Shown piece after piece: positions 30,585 to 41,170 of a stretch of 64,000 bases of DNA. Source of the DNA: Entoloma clypeatum (Eukaryota > Basidiomycota > Agaricomycetes > Agaricales > Entolomataceae); the NCBI GenBank assembly GCA_963565915.1, contig OY751496.1, positions 1,984,001-2,048,000 on the forward strand. The letters run 5' to 3'. Position 1 is the first letter of the stretch; the number at the start of each line of letters is the position of its first letter. The translations under genes and the position numbers were made by a program. The notes under the pieces are model-generated. The model was not told where the DNA came from, did no database searches, and was given only the letters and a program-made list of their open reading frames with translations.

Positions 30585-30932
30585 TGTTATGCGTAACAAA
30601 CTGTTCCAAGGTTTGGGCAGAGTATGCAGGAAGTTGGAAAGGCGAAGAGCAATGTGATTGCTAAATCTAAGGAATGTAGCTATGGTACATGCGGTTTATA
30701 TAGATACTGACTCTCAGCGATAGCAGATGAGTCAGTGCTGCGTAAGGCAGTGTATCTGAGTCAGATAACTGCGGAAGGCAGTGCACATGAGTAATGCGAC
30801 TGCGGAAAGTGAGTCAATACGGGAGCGAAGTATACTAATGGAAATAAGGAGTCATATGATAAGTGTAAGCGGCGTCCAATGAGTAAAAGTGAAAAAGTAA
30901 GCATGTATGTCCGTAGCCGTTAGTCCGTAACA
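30585..30932 (-). repeat. Chromovirus G1 3' LTR (copy 1)
   Basis: A 348-bp LTR. In the minus orientation it begins TGTTACGGACTA and ends GCATAACA. It has a TATATA motif near 30697-30702 (minus-strand promoter). Confidence 0.92.
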
Positions 30933-31073
30933 TGTCCCTCTCCTCAAGGTCTGTGTCCTCACAGATCCCTAGTCCCACCCATTGTTTCCGGTGGGGTCGG
31001 TCCAGGCTGGATCTACTCGATTCCCCCAGTCCTTGATTAGTTCTTCGTTTACCGCCAGGGTAAACTCTAAACC

Positions 31074-31379
31074 TCAAACGGCAAGGCAAATGCGTCGATT
31101 CTCGACAGAAAGGGTGTTGGTATATGTTTTGAGGATCTGTTTCTCCTCAGGGGTGGGCACGACCGGCAGGTCAGACAAGGTGTGAAGACAGATGTGCATC
31201 TGCCGATGCAGGATGTCGGCAAGCGACGTTTTGAGAGAATGGATTTGGTTGCGCATGGATAGCGACTCATTGAGGAGGGCGGCGATGGCGGGGTTGATGT
31301 TGGAGGTAGTGGCGGCGGTGGTAGTAGACATGGTGCGAAGGATGTTAGAAAGATAAAGGAAGAAAGGCATGTTGGGCAA
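31074..31379 (-). CDS. Small extra ORF between integrase and 3' LTR of G1
   Basis: An open frame of up to 101 codons (a Met at residue 17 would give about 85 aa). It lies after the chromodomain and before the 3' LTR of the chromovirus, on the same strand. It has a Thr/Ala-rich start, a helical middle (NESLSMRNQIHSLKTSLADI) and a His/Cys pair (ILHRQMHICLH). I recognise no domain. Standard chromoviruses end with the integrase/chromodomain, so this may be an accessory gene or a relict of gene capture. It stays open although the pol next to it is full of stops. Confidence 0.45.
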   Translation of the reverse strand: MPNMPFFLYLSNILRTMSTTTAATTSNINPAIAALLNESLSMRNQIHSLKTSLADILHRQMHICLHTLSDLPVVPTPEEKQILKTYTNTLSVENRRICLAV

Positions 31380-31456
31380 ATGACTAGAGCGGGGAACTTA
31401 GTGGAGTGGTTGACTGATGAGGTCGATGTGGTAAAACGGACTTGAACACAATGTTT

Positions 31457-34400
31457 TTATCGTGGGCGAGATGGATTTTGCCGATGGAAATCACAGATCA
31501 AGTCTTGAGTGTTCTGAACGTTAGATTGAGGCTCCCAAGTGTTCTCTTCTGGGCCATACCCTTCCCATTGGACGAGGTACTGGATCTTTCCGCGGAACTT
31601 CCGAGAATCCAGGATTGTAGAAACATGGTATAGCAGGGTCTCGTTAAACACCGGATGAATCATTTTCCAGGTTTTTGGGAGATCAAGCAGGTACACGCTG
31701 GCTCCCTTCTTCTCCAGAACTTTGAATGGTCCATGTCAGAGTGTGTCAAGTTTCTTTGAGGGACGATCAGTCCTGATATTAGTCCCTTCCAGCCACACCT
31801 TGTCTCCGATGCGATAATTCCGAGACGGACTTTGTCGTGTGTCAACTGTCTTCTTCATCTGATCCTGTGCCTGTTTCAGCGCTGCATTGGCTTCTTCTTG
31901 TGCTTGTTTGAGCTTCTTCAAGAAGTCGTTGGCAGCTGGGTTGGTGTCTTCCAACACAAGCTCTCCCTTCCAAGGATGTAGACCATAGTTCAGATAGAAC
32001 GGTGTGTGCTTTGTCACCTGATGTTCTTCGTCGTTGTACTGGAATTCTGCGATCACAATCTATTCCGCCCAATCATCTTGTAGATGGTTGACAAAGTTTC
32101 ATAAGAACACTTCTGTTTCCTGATGCGATCATTTGGCTTGTCCATCAGTTTGTGGATGGTATGCAGTGGACAGGTTTCTCTTGATTCCCAACATGCGGCA
32201 AAGTATCTCCATGAACTTCGCGGTGAACTGCGGTCCTCTGTCGCTAATGATCTTCTTAGGGATCCCATGAAGCTTCCATATCTGATCCCAATAGATCTTG
32301 GCTAATCTCTCAGCCAATAGTTCCACGGTTGTCGGGATGAGGTGAAGCATCTTTGAGTGTCTGTCTGTGATGACCAGAATTGTGTTCTTCCCATCAGATT
32401 CTGGTATCGGTCCCATGACGTCAATCCCTATGTCTTCCCATGGTTGACTTGGTGCGGCGTTAGGGTGCAGAGGGGCATGTCTCCTTTGACGGTTGATCTT
32501 GTTGCGTTGACAGGTGTCACAACCTTTCACATACTTCTTCACGTCATGCAGGATGGTGGGCCACCAGTAGGTGCGAGTGAGGAGTTCGTGCGTTCGATAC
32601 TGTCCCGGGTGTCCTGCCATTGGTGCATCGTGTGCTTCAAACATCAATTCTTGGCGCAATTGTGGGTCTGGTGGAACATAGACTCATTCTCCTGCGTAGG
32701 TGATGCCATTTTCCTGCTGGTACCAGTGAGGATTCTTCTTCAGACCCTGGGCTACTTCTGTCTCCATGCAGTTCGATGCCTTGATGCGTGTGATCCATGG
32801 GTTTTCGATGGTTGTGATGTTTCCGATTTTGATGGAATCAGATGTTTCACCCCCTTCAAAGAATTGTTCCTCCGTGAACATCTCCATTTGTATCACATCT
32901 TCTGATTCCAATCGTTTCAAAAATAGCCCCTCCTTGAGCATTTGGTCGCTGTCCTGCGGCTCGAGTTCCGTCTCATACCAGGGTCAATGTGACAGGATGT
33001 CTGCTTTCGCGTTTGTCTTCCCAGGTACATGTCGCAGTTCGAAGTCATAGTCTTGTAACTTCATCTTCCAGCACCTCTGTCGTTGGTTTAGGTCCTGAGG
33101 ACGCCGGAAATACTCCAGGTTTTTGTGATTGGTTAAGATCTCGAAACGTTCCTTGGCTTCAAGTAGATAATGTCGCCAGTCCTTCAGTGCTTCCATGACT
33201 GCCAAGAGTTCCTTGTCATATATCTCGTAATTCTGTTCGGCCGCGGACATGGTCCGCGACAAGAACGCGATAGGATGCCACTTGTCATCTTGTTTCTGTG
33301 AAAGTACCGCTCCAATCGCATAACCCGATGCATCGGTTTCGACCCTGAACTGTCCATCCGGTTTGGGCAATGCCAAGACTGGTGCCGTCATGATTGCCCG
33401 TATGAGACTTTCAAATGCTTCTTGCGCCGCTGGTCCCCACGTGAATGCTGTATTTCCCGTAAGTGTTGTGAGTGGCTTTGCGATGTTTGAGTATCCTTCA
33501 ATGAAGCGTCGATAAAAATTGGCAAATCCCAGGAACCTCTGGACTTCCTTTTTTGATGTGGGTACTCGCCAGTTCCGGATTGTGTCCACCTTTTCAGTTT
33601 CCATCTCAACACATCCTTCTCCAACGACATATCCCAATATGGGGCATTTTGTTACTTCCCAAAGACACTTCTTCTCCTTTAGGAACAGGTCATTGTCTGA
33701 CAGAATCTGCAAGATCTCTTCGGTGTTCCGGGCGAGTTCTTCCTTGGTTTTACCAATAACCACTATGTCATCCATGTAAATCACACAGATGCGCCGACGG
33801 ATCTGATCCCTGAATAGGCTGGCCATCATCCGAGAGAACGTTCCCGGGGAGTTGCAGAGACCGAAAAACATGACCAATGGTTCAAACAATCCTTGGCTGG
33901 TCAGGAAGGCGGCTTTCCATTCGTCACCCTTCTTGATCCGCACGTTATTGTATCCCCACATGATGTCCATTTTGTTGAAGTAGACTGCGTCCTTCAATAC
34001 ATCCAAGAGGTCGTTGATGCATGGGAGTGGGAATTTGTCCTTAACCGTGAATTTATTGATCGTGCGATAGTCCTGTACCAATTGTTTGGAGCCATCTTTC
34101 TTGTTAATGAAGAAGCAGGGTGATGCATAAGGGGATTTGGATGGTCAGATCTTTCCGGTTGCCAGGCCTTCATCAATGAATGCGTCCAGTTCTGCTTGCT
34201 CCTTTTGGGTCATAGGGTACACGTTCGCTCCTAACTCCTTTGGTGCGTCCAGTGTAAGTTCAATGCCGTGGTCCCATTCTCTTTCCTTTGGGATCTTGTC
34301 AAAGTTTTCTTTCAAAGAGATGGGCAAAACCAACGTATGAGGGTCGTTTGGTTGTGGGAGGTGATGTGGGAGTAACTGCTTCCAATATGGGGTCTCCGGG

Positions 34401-34979
34401 CTTCCATTTCTGATCCGATTTCTTGGGCGCGTCCTTGTCTCGTACTTCCACCATGCGAACCCGATGTTTGCGACCATTAAGGTTAACCCTGAAATCCGAG
34501 TGTTTGGTTTGACATGTTGATGGGCACCGGTTGAATGTTACAGCGCCGGTCGTCCAATTGATTGTGGGGTTGTGGTGCACCAACCAGTCATGTCCCAAAA
34601 GCATGTCCGTTCTCCCAATGTCCAATACCATTGCTTCCATGGTTTCCTGGTGTGTTCCTAAGTCCAGCTTGACTTCAGCAAGTTTTTCTGCTTTCTGTTG
34701 TCGGTTCGGCGATCCATCCACATTTAGGATTGATATGGGCTTTATTCCCCGTGTGGGAAGGTTCTGTTCGCATACTATTCTGGGATGGATACATGTGCGT
34801 TCACATCCGCTATCAACCTCGGGTCGAATGGCCTTTGGTCCTCGTCGTGTTTTGATCTGAGCTTGCAGCTTGATCTCTCGTCGTTTCGGAGGTTTATCTC
34901 CCTTGACAATCTTAGTTGACGCAACGGCTCGCTTTGCAGGGATAACATAAGTTATATTGTCTGTAACTGCACCAGGCAA
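31457..34979 (-). pseudogene. Chromovirus G1 Pol (PR-RT-RH-IN-chromodomain), with stops
   Basis: Read on the minus strand from 34979: aspartic protease with VDSGCERTC and LLGHDWL; RT (33200-34080) with VQDYRTINK, FGLCNSPGTF and IYMDDI; RNase H with DASGYAIGAVLSQ and YDKELLAV; integrase with an HHCC zinc region (CDTCQRNK) and the core D,D,E (DVMGPI, SDRGPQF, STAYHPQTDGQAK); and a C-terminal chromodomain (YLVQWEGYGPEENTWEP, 31500-31600). In-frame stops occur at 31736, 32060, 32099, 32129, 32684, 32984 and 34145. Most fall where family members have CGA. The domain order and chromodomain place it among the Ty3/gypsy chromoviruses. It is not functional. Confidence 0.92.
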
Positions 34980-35020
34980 GTGAGTTTGTTTAATGGATAA
35001 GGGTCGCGACTTAGCATCGT

Positions 35021-35887
35021 TTAATCAGACCCTTTGGGAAAATCCTTCTCATCAGTCTCTATGGTGATGGTTTCATCGTCATTGGTATCTCCATCAGACA
35101 CCTTCCTAATCTTTCCAGAGTTCTTCTTTGGCTTGCGGCAGTTGCGCGCGATGTGCCCTTCTTGGTTGCAGTTGAAACACTTGTGACCATCTTTCTTCTT
35201 CAGCGCACTGCAATCCTTGGCAAGGTGACCAAAGCGTTGGCAGTTGTAGCAACAAGCTACTCCTGCTTTGTTGACCTCCATGGCCCTGCCCTGACCACCA
35301 TAAGTGGTGCCCGATCCGGTGCGTGTGTTGCCACCTCCTCGGATGACGAGTGTGTGTCCTTCCATCTGTCGACCCTTGTCTCGGATCTCCTTTGAGTAAG
35401 CAGTGTACTCCTTCCCATCGCTCGCAACCTGCTCAGAGATTCTGCGGTTGACGTTCTTCTCCAGGATATACTTCCCGGTTTCCTCGCCAAGCTTTGACAG
35501 AGCCAAGAGTTCGTTGAATTCGTCCAAAAACTCGTCAATGGAGCGTTTCTCCTGTTTCAAGGTTTCGAGTCTTGCCTTGGCAGAGGCTGACTTGTTGGCG
35601 ACGGAGAAGCGTATTGTGATGTCCTCCGAAAAGCTCAACCATGTGATATTCTCGCCATCATTGGTGAGGGCGTCTAACTTGTTACTGGCCCAGTGTTTGC
35701 CAGACCCTTCCATCATGCGGGATAACACCGCAAGAATCTTCTGATTGTCTGTCAGGCCCTTCTGGAACCTGATGTACAGCTTGGTGGCTTTCCACCACTC
35801 GTCAAAGGTGTGTCTGTCCTTGAACATCCCTGGATCCTTGATGATCTTGGATGTGTCCGTCGTTTGTGCTGCTGCGACTTCTGCCAT
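35021..35887 (-). CDS. Chromovirus G1 Gag with two CCHC zinc knuckles
   Basis: An intact 288-codon frame. The retrotransposon Gag domain covers residues ~20-165 (FDEWWKATKLYIR, then LETLKQEKRSIDEFLDEFNEL). Two nucleocapsid-type knuckles follow at residues ~215-255: CYNCQRFGHLAKDC and CFNCNQEGHIARNC. The C-terminus is acidic. It packages element RNA into virus-like particles. Unlike pol it has no internal stop. Pol begins in a different frame about 40 bp downstream. Confidence 0.9.
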   Translation of the reverse strand: MAEVAAAQTTDTSKIIKDPGMFKDRHTFDEWWKATKLYIRFQKGLTDNQKILAVLSRMMEGSGKHWASNKLDALTNDGENITWLSFSEDITIRFSVANKSASAKARLETLKQEKRSIDEFLDEFNELLALSKLGEETGKYILEKNVNRRISEQVASDGKEYTAYSKEIRDKGRQMEGHTLVIRGGGNTRTGSGTTYGGQGRAMEVNKAGVACCYNCQRFGHLAKDCSALKKKDGHKCFNCNQEGHIARNCRKPKKNSGKIRKVSDGDTNDDETITIETDEKDFPKGSD

Positions 35888-35889
35888 GT

Positions 35890-36640
35890 TTATAGTCTGC
35901 GGAGGAGGAGTGGGTTCGAGTTGTTGGGATGAAGATGGGGTTCAGGATACAGGTAGGGGTTGAAAATTAGTCCCTGTTCTAGGCGTCTGTTTGGTATCTG
36001 ACTGCGTGGAGTCAAGAGTAGATTCGTCAGGGGACTCGTCCGCGGAATCGGTGGCAAAACATTCGGGGTATTTCCTCTGTAGATCTCTAAGGAATCTCTG
36101 TTCCTGTGTGTCTGTTGGTTGTGTGAAGGGATCAAGTCTCTCGTTTCGTGCCCAACGGCTGTACTCGATATGTTGTTCGGTGGAAGTGAAGTGGGCATAG
36201 ATCTGTTGCTTCAAATACGATGTGGTGAAGCGGCTCTGGGACGTCTCGACGTGAGCGTCCTAATCAATCTTCTGATAACGGTTGTCTGGACACTGATAAA
36301 CTCTCTGATCTCTGTGATCTGACCTGTCTGAGGTCCTTGAACACGAAGGCTTTCGAGTTCGTTCTCTCTGGCATTGTAGTGCGCGATCTGGTGTTGCTGA
36401 GCAAGATGGATGCTCTCTGCTATCTCGTTGTGGGGGCGGTGCTCATCGTTGTCTAGTTCTTCGTCAAGCACCTGCTGTAGGATGCGACGGATCTCCGATT
36501 CGATGTACTGCTGGATAAGCGTAAAATCGATACTGTCTCGAGGACTTAGCTCCTCCTGTCATGCTTCTGGTGTAGTGAATGGGTTGTTGGTGAAGTCTTC
36601 AAAGAAGCGCGACATCTTGACTCGTCTGGTAGTTGCTCTC
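35890..36640 (-). pseudogene. Chromovirus G1 leader ORF upstream of gag (broken)
   Basis: Between the 5' LTR and gag lies a frame that starts MSRFFEDFT and continues through a charged helical region (ESEIRRILQQVLDEELDND, RRLIRTLTSRRPRA). Here it carries an in-frame TGA at 36559-36561 (PEA*QEEL) and further frame breaks near 36211. The second copy at the right end of the window keeps the same frame open for at least 200 codons, so this was once a real ORF. The function is unknown; it may be an N-terminal extension of Gag. Confidence 0.7.
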
Positions 36641-36675
36641 TTCGCTCTGGGCGAACCTAACAAGATTTAGCAACT

Positions 36676-37023
36676 TGTTATGCGTAACAAACTGTTCCAA
36701 CGTTTGGGCAGAGTATGCAGGAAGTTGGAAAGGCGAAGAGCAATGTGATTGCTAAATCTAAGGAATGTAGCTATGGTACATGCAGTTTATATAGATACTG
36801 ACTATCGGCGATAGCAGATGAGTCAGTGCTGCGTAAGGCAGTGTATCTGAGTCAGATAACTGCGGAAGGCAGTGCGCATGAGTAATGCGACTGCGGAAAG
36901 CGAGTCAATGTGGGAGCGAAGTATACTAATGGAAATAAGGAGTCATACAATAAGTGTAAGCGGCGTCCGATGAGTAAAAGTGAAAAAGTAAGCATATATG
37001 TCCATAGCCATTAGTCCGTAACA
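36676..37023 (-). repeat. Chromovirus G1 5' LTR (copy 1)
   Basis: A 348-bp LTR, about 96% identical to 30585-30932 by eye. The bases after it on the minus strand read AGTTGCTAAATC, the same as in copy 2, so this is presumably the primer binding site. I did not match it to a tRNA. Confidence 0.9.
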
Positions 37024-37084
37024 ATTCCTGGTTCTTTTCCTGTTTCCCTTTGATACATTTAAACTGTTTTCTTATGCTGTTTCC

Positions 37085-37852
37085 TGTCATAACCATGCAA
37101 TTCATACATCCAACACATCCAACAGCTCCGATGATTTATCCGATCTGACATCTGACAGTTTCATAATAGTACTTATCGACATCTACTAGTTAACATTATA
37201 ATTATGCTGACAAGTAGACACCTTGATGTTCATTTCACATTTGCTCCTCTCTGTACTCCGATTGCTCTGATGAGTAACTCTGACATCTGCACCTTACCTA
37301 TAGTAGTTACTGACCCACTTCTGGTAGACTATAAGTAGTACAGATTCTGTTGTAGTTCCTCAGTTCAAATATTATATGTCACTATATGTTGCCATACGTC
37401 TCACCTATCTATTCCTTTGCCTTTCATCCTCATCCTCCTTCTCATGTCTCCACCTCTGCACATCCGCTCCACACATCCGCTTCTCTCACCCTCCGACATC
37501 CGCCAATCCAAAATCTAGGACCACGTCAAAGAATGGGGCACAACACATAAGTTGAAGCCAGGTCCTTTCCACAGGACGTCGGACTTGCTGATATCCACTC
37601 ATCCGACTCATCCGACGTTTTCCAATGTTGAGAAATACAGTAGCTCAAAAAACTGTCCCAATGTTTGGCTGTTTTGTACTGTATTGCTAATAACACAACA
37701 GGCACTTGTGATAATTTTCTGCAAAAAAGATATGTTATTCTGTATCATCTTAGCTTTCTTTTGAGCCCTGGGTCATGTGGTTTGAACAAATATTGATGGA
37801 ATAATAAATAAAACAAAATAATCAATCATTGGGACAGTTTTTTGACACATCA
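37085..37852. other. Interior of small TIR element, no gene
   Basis: AT-rich DNA with short frames only. No transposase motif is seen. Confidence 0.4.
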
Positions 37853-37956
37853 CATTTCCCTTAGATCTAGGTTTCCTGTTTCCACATTTTTGTCTAAAAT
37901 TTCCTAAAATGGCAAAAAAAAATGGAAACAGGAAACCTGGATCTAAGGGAAACAGC
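37853..37956. repeat. Hairpin at inner edge of right TIR arm
   Basis: TTTCCCTTAGATCTAGG with CCTGTTTCC at 37854-37882 is mirrored by GGAAACAGG with CCTGGATCTAAGGGAAA at about 37923-37951, with one mismatch and a ~40-nt loop. It would fold into a ~29-bp stem. Confidence 0.7.
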
Positions 37957-38168
37957 ATAAGAAAACAGTTTAAATATATCAAAGGGAAACAGGAAAAGAA
38001 CCAGGAATCCTGTTTCTTTGAGAAACAATGGGGAACCAGGTTAACTGTTCCCTTTGTATTTCCACAAGAAACAGGATTCCTGGTTCCAAAAGATACAGCA
38101 ATTGGAAACAGGAAACCTGTTTCCTTAATCACTGTTTCCATGAGAAACTGTGGTCACTACCAGCTGTG

Positions 38169-38774
38169 GCCGCTGCTGCTGTTGATGCTGTGGCTGTTGG
38201 GGGCCCCTATAGCCACCCATATTTCTTCCGAAATTGTTGCTGGTCCTCATGCCCGGTCTTGCTGCAAACATCTCCTCTGCTCTTCCAATCACTAAAATTT
38301 CCTCACTTGTATCTTGAACTGTCAGCTGTCGTCTACCCTGCTGAAACAGTTGCTGCATGATCAAATCTTTTGAGTTCCTTTCCAACAAGGATACCCCATG
38401 CATTTCTTCAATCTGGCCCTTGATGACCAACATTCCAAACTTGTTACTTCTCTCATCAGTGCCTGGAATGTGGGCCACTGTTCCGTCTCCATGCACTGAC
38501 ACAGGCGCGTTTCCCCATATGTCCTGGCCGTAGCGCCTTCCAGGCGGGACCACACTGCAATGCAGATTTCTTCTTGCCCTTGGAACAGGTCCCTGTTAAC
38601 CCTAATCCATGCGAGCATTTTCGTCCACCAGACGGCAAACGTGGCTTTCGACCCATTATATTTTCTGGGGTCTGCGGCGATTTCAAGACGTCTCCCGTTG
38701 GGACGTGGGGTGGCGGGAATAGGATCAGGAGGAGGGGGAGCAGGATCATCATTGTCATTGTTGTTGTCGGCCAT
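38169..38774 (-). pseudogene. Ty3/gypsy-type gag fragment
   Basis: The minus frame starts at 38774 with an Asp/Asn/Pro-rich N-terminus. It then reads KYNGSKATFAVWWTKM and WSRLEGATARTYGE, the Gag pattern of fungal gypsy elements (PxKYxG…WW.K). The frame shifts around 38450-38550 and continues with a Gln-rich end (QHQQQQRPQ) up to the border of the small TIR element at 38168. No pol or LTR was found next to it. It is a truncated relic, apparently cut by the TIR element. Confidence 0.65.
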
Positions 38775-39338
38775 GTCTCTTTAGAACAATAGTACTTTGT
38801 AGCGGGCGCGTGACCCTGTTCTGCTACTTAAGCAAAAAAATCTGAAAAAGAAAAAACCAAAGAGCGGTCTGTCTTTCCAGGTAGTCGGGTTACCCAAAAT
38901 GAGGAAGACCTAGGAAAGATGGAGCTCGTGCGGTCAACGCTCTATGCACACCAAGCTGCTTCCGGATCCTTGTCATCCAGATGCGTCGGTCACTAAGCAA
39001 TGCACTTGCCAACACCGAGTGAGTAGAATGTGTACGAGAAACCCGTGCCACAAGCATTGAATGGAAAGGAGGGGTGGTTCTTGAAGATACGAAATGAAAC
39101 TTTTGACGAAAAAGTTCAAAACGGCGGTGATGATGATGATAATGAGGGGATGTTTGGGCGGGCAATGGTGAGAGCTTGTTCTTCTGTTGAGGCGACGCTA
39201 AGTCTGACGACGTCGCGAGCCCAAACCATTGAACTTAGAAGTGAGGGGACAATGAAAGAAGAAGGGGGCTGTATTGCCAAGAGAACCTACATAGCGGTAT
39301 CTCAAGAGAACAAGCTAACAAATACAAAGGAAAGTGGG
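38775..39338. other. No gene recognised
   Basis: Only short frames. The strand on which the neighbouring gag relic would start continues into an A-rich tract near 38825-38860. Confidence 0.4.
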
Positions 39339-40190
39339 CTACTTATATACAATACTACCATGAGGTAAACATGTGGCGTACATGTGCCGCGCAGCCATAG
39401 ATATGATGAGATAAGATGTAGATAAGATGAGATTTAGATAAGATAAGATGAAAAGTGAAAATACAATTATAACAGAGTCCCAACCGGAACGGACATTGAG
39501 GAGGAGTTGGAAGATCTTGATATACTTGCTTTTTCCTTTGCTATTGAGGCCCCACCAGTGCTCCTGATTGCTGAGCGTGATGGTGTTTTCAAAGTGCTCG
39601 ATTCTCTGTCCTGAAGCCTGGACGGCGCGTACAGTGTTGTGGCAGGCAGCAACAGTGTCGCAACTTCTGTCTGGCAAGTCAGGAGTATGATCAAAATCAT
39701 CTGGGTCATCTGAATACGCCGTGTTAGTTGAGTCATTGACAACATGTCCAGTTGTGATGTTGATAATGTGCGGGAAACACATGATGTGTCGGTCCTCCTT
39801 AAGCCAGCAGGGTTTGTCAAGCACCTCGTCAAGTTCATTGTCGCAGACAATCAGGTGGGGTAAACTCATTTCTGTTTTTCATATCTGACACTTTCATTCA
39901 GTCGATTTATGTTGTTGAATGCCCTGAATTCCGACAACTTTTACTACTTCTGTCCGGATATTGGATGACAAGGACATTCCACATTGTACAAAGATGTGGC
40001 AGGCAATCCTCAAAGCCTGGGTGGTGGCTTTCCGTGAGCTCAAGGAAGAACTCCAGGTAATAATACCATCCATCTTTTTCAGCGCTGTTTGCTGACTTTG
40101 TTGTAGAATGCATCGGGGCAAATCAGCTTCAAGCTGCTGTCCAATTTCATGAGATACTGCGTCCAACTTTTTTCCTGACATGTGGTAATA
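39339..40190 (-). pseudogene. hAT-family transposase remnant
   Basis: A minus frame (39339-39869) reads DRHIMCFPHIINITTGHVV, then CHNTVRAVQASGQRI, then LLLNVRSGWDSV. These match the central part of fungal hAT (Ac-like) transposases, where CFPHVVN and LLLDVxTRWDS are typical. The upstream frame at 39894-40181 may be the preceding part. The N-terminal BED zinc finger and the C-terminal dimerisation domain were not found. The piece is broken and surely inactive. Confidence 0.6.
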
Positions 40191-41170
40191 TATCTTTGCT
40201 GGTGGTTAACAATTAGATGATTCCGAAGGGTGGTTGTTGCTGTCGTTGCCACATAGGTCTATTTGATATCAGCCAGAGGGAGGGCGTGGATGTCTCATCC
40301 CCAAAGAACCTGCGACGGGGAAATGCTGGGCCGGAGCTGGAGCGAGAGGCTGGGCGTGACTGGGGAGCAAGGGTTGGGATTCAGCCGTAACTTGCTGACG
40401 ATGATGAGGTGGCATTTCTGGATGGGAACTTGATGAGAATTGTGTACACTGGCTAGGGAGAATACACTGAGGTCTTTTATCGGTCACAAGTCTATCACAG
40501 TAATTACTTACAACAGGACTCCATAATCTATCATGTGTTCCCTGCGATGCTAAGGGTGAAGTTGTAAGAAACAACAGATTGACGTACAAAGTGCGTACAC
40601 CCGCTTTCATTATTTAACTATATATGTCTAAAATGTAAGCAAGACTTCTGACTTCCGATTCCATTGTTTGAGTGTCATTGTGTATCAACAACTGGCCACC
40701 AAAGCACATGATTTTTTCTTCTTGCTCTCGTACCACCACCTACCTACCTCCATACCTCCTCCTCTTCCTCAGTAAGTTCTATGAAATAGGCTTCATTAGT
40801 ACATGTAATTAGTAAATTATAAGCTCTGTTTATGGGCAATGAGCACTTGAATTGAAGTGGGCGCAAAGATAAAGCGCGACCCATCAGTGACATGTCCTGG
40901 GCAAATTGACATGTAGTGTATGATATGTGCATGCCAGATTCATGGACCCCACGCTCTGAAGGAGTGATGGAAGGGAAATGCTTGTGGAGCGAGGGCTGTT
41001 CTTTGTTTTCTATGATTTGAACAACAACTGTAAGATGAAAGCTAATTATCATGTCCCGCAGGTTGTTACCGACAGGATGAGTTGTCGCTGTGTATGTCTG
41101 TCTTCCTGCTCATGTAACACGTGGGGGGCTCACAGTGCATTGAACAGATCACCAAAGCTCATAATCCCTC
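40191..41170. other. No gene recognised
   Basis: A 113-codon Pro/His-rich frame (minus 40269-40610) has no domain I can name. No other structure was seen. Confidence 0.35.

Larger units (their letters stand above)
30585..37023 (-). mobile_element. Ty3/gypsy chromovirus, decayed (family G1, copy 1)
   Basis: Two 348-bp LTRs (30585-30932 and 36676-37023), flanked by ATTCC at 30580-30584 and 37024-37028. Coding is on the minus strand in the order leader ORF, Gag, protease, RT, RNase H, integrase, chromodomain, then a small extra ORF. The LTRs differ at about 14 positions, about 12 of them transitions. The pol frame contains at least seven in-frame stops. This is an old, inactive copy. A polypurine stretch (GAGGAGAGGGACA on the minus strand) precedes the 3' LTR. 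Confidence 0.93.
30420..38168. mobile_element. Small TIR element (GGAAACAGG type), split by chromovirus
   Basis: Outer ends read CACAGCTGG inward on both sides. After removing the chromovirus insertion and one copy of its ATTCC duplication, the left arm is 30420-30584 plus 37029-37084 (221 bp) and the right arm is 37948-38168 (221 bp). They are about 95% identical by eye. The original element is therefore about 1.3 kb. The arms and interior are dense in the motif GGAAACAGG/CCTGTTTCC. No gene lies inside, so it is a non-autonomous element. I found no convincing target duplication: the left flank is a minisatellite and the right flank a gag fragment. Confidence 0.75.
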
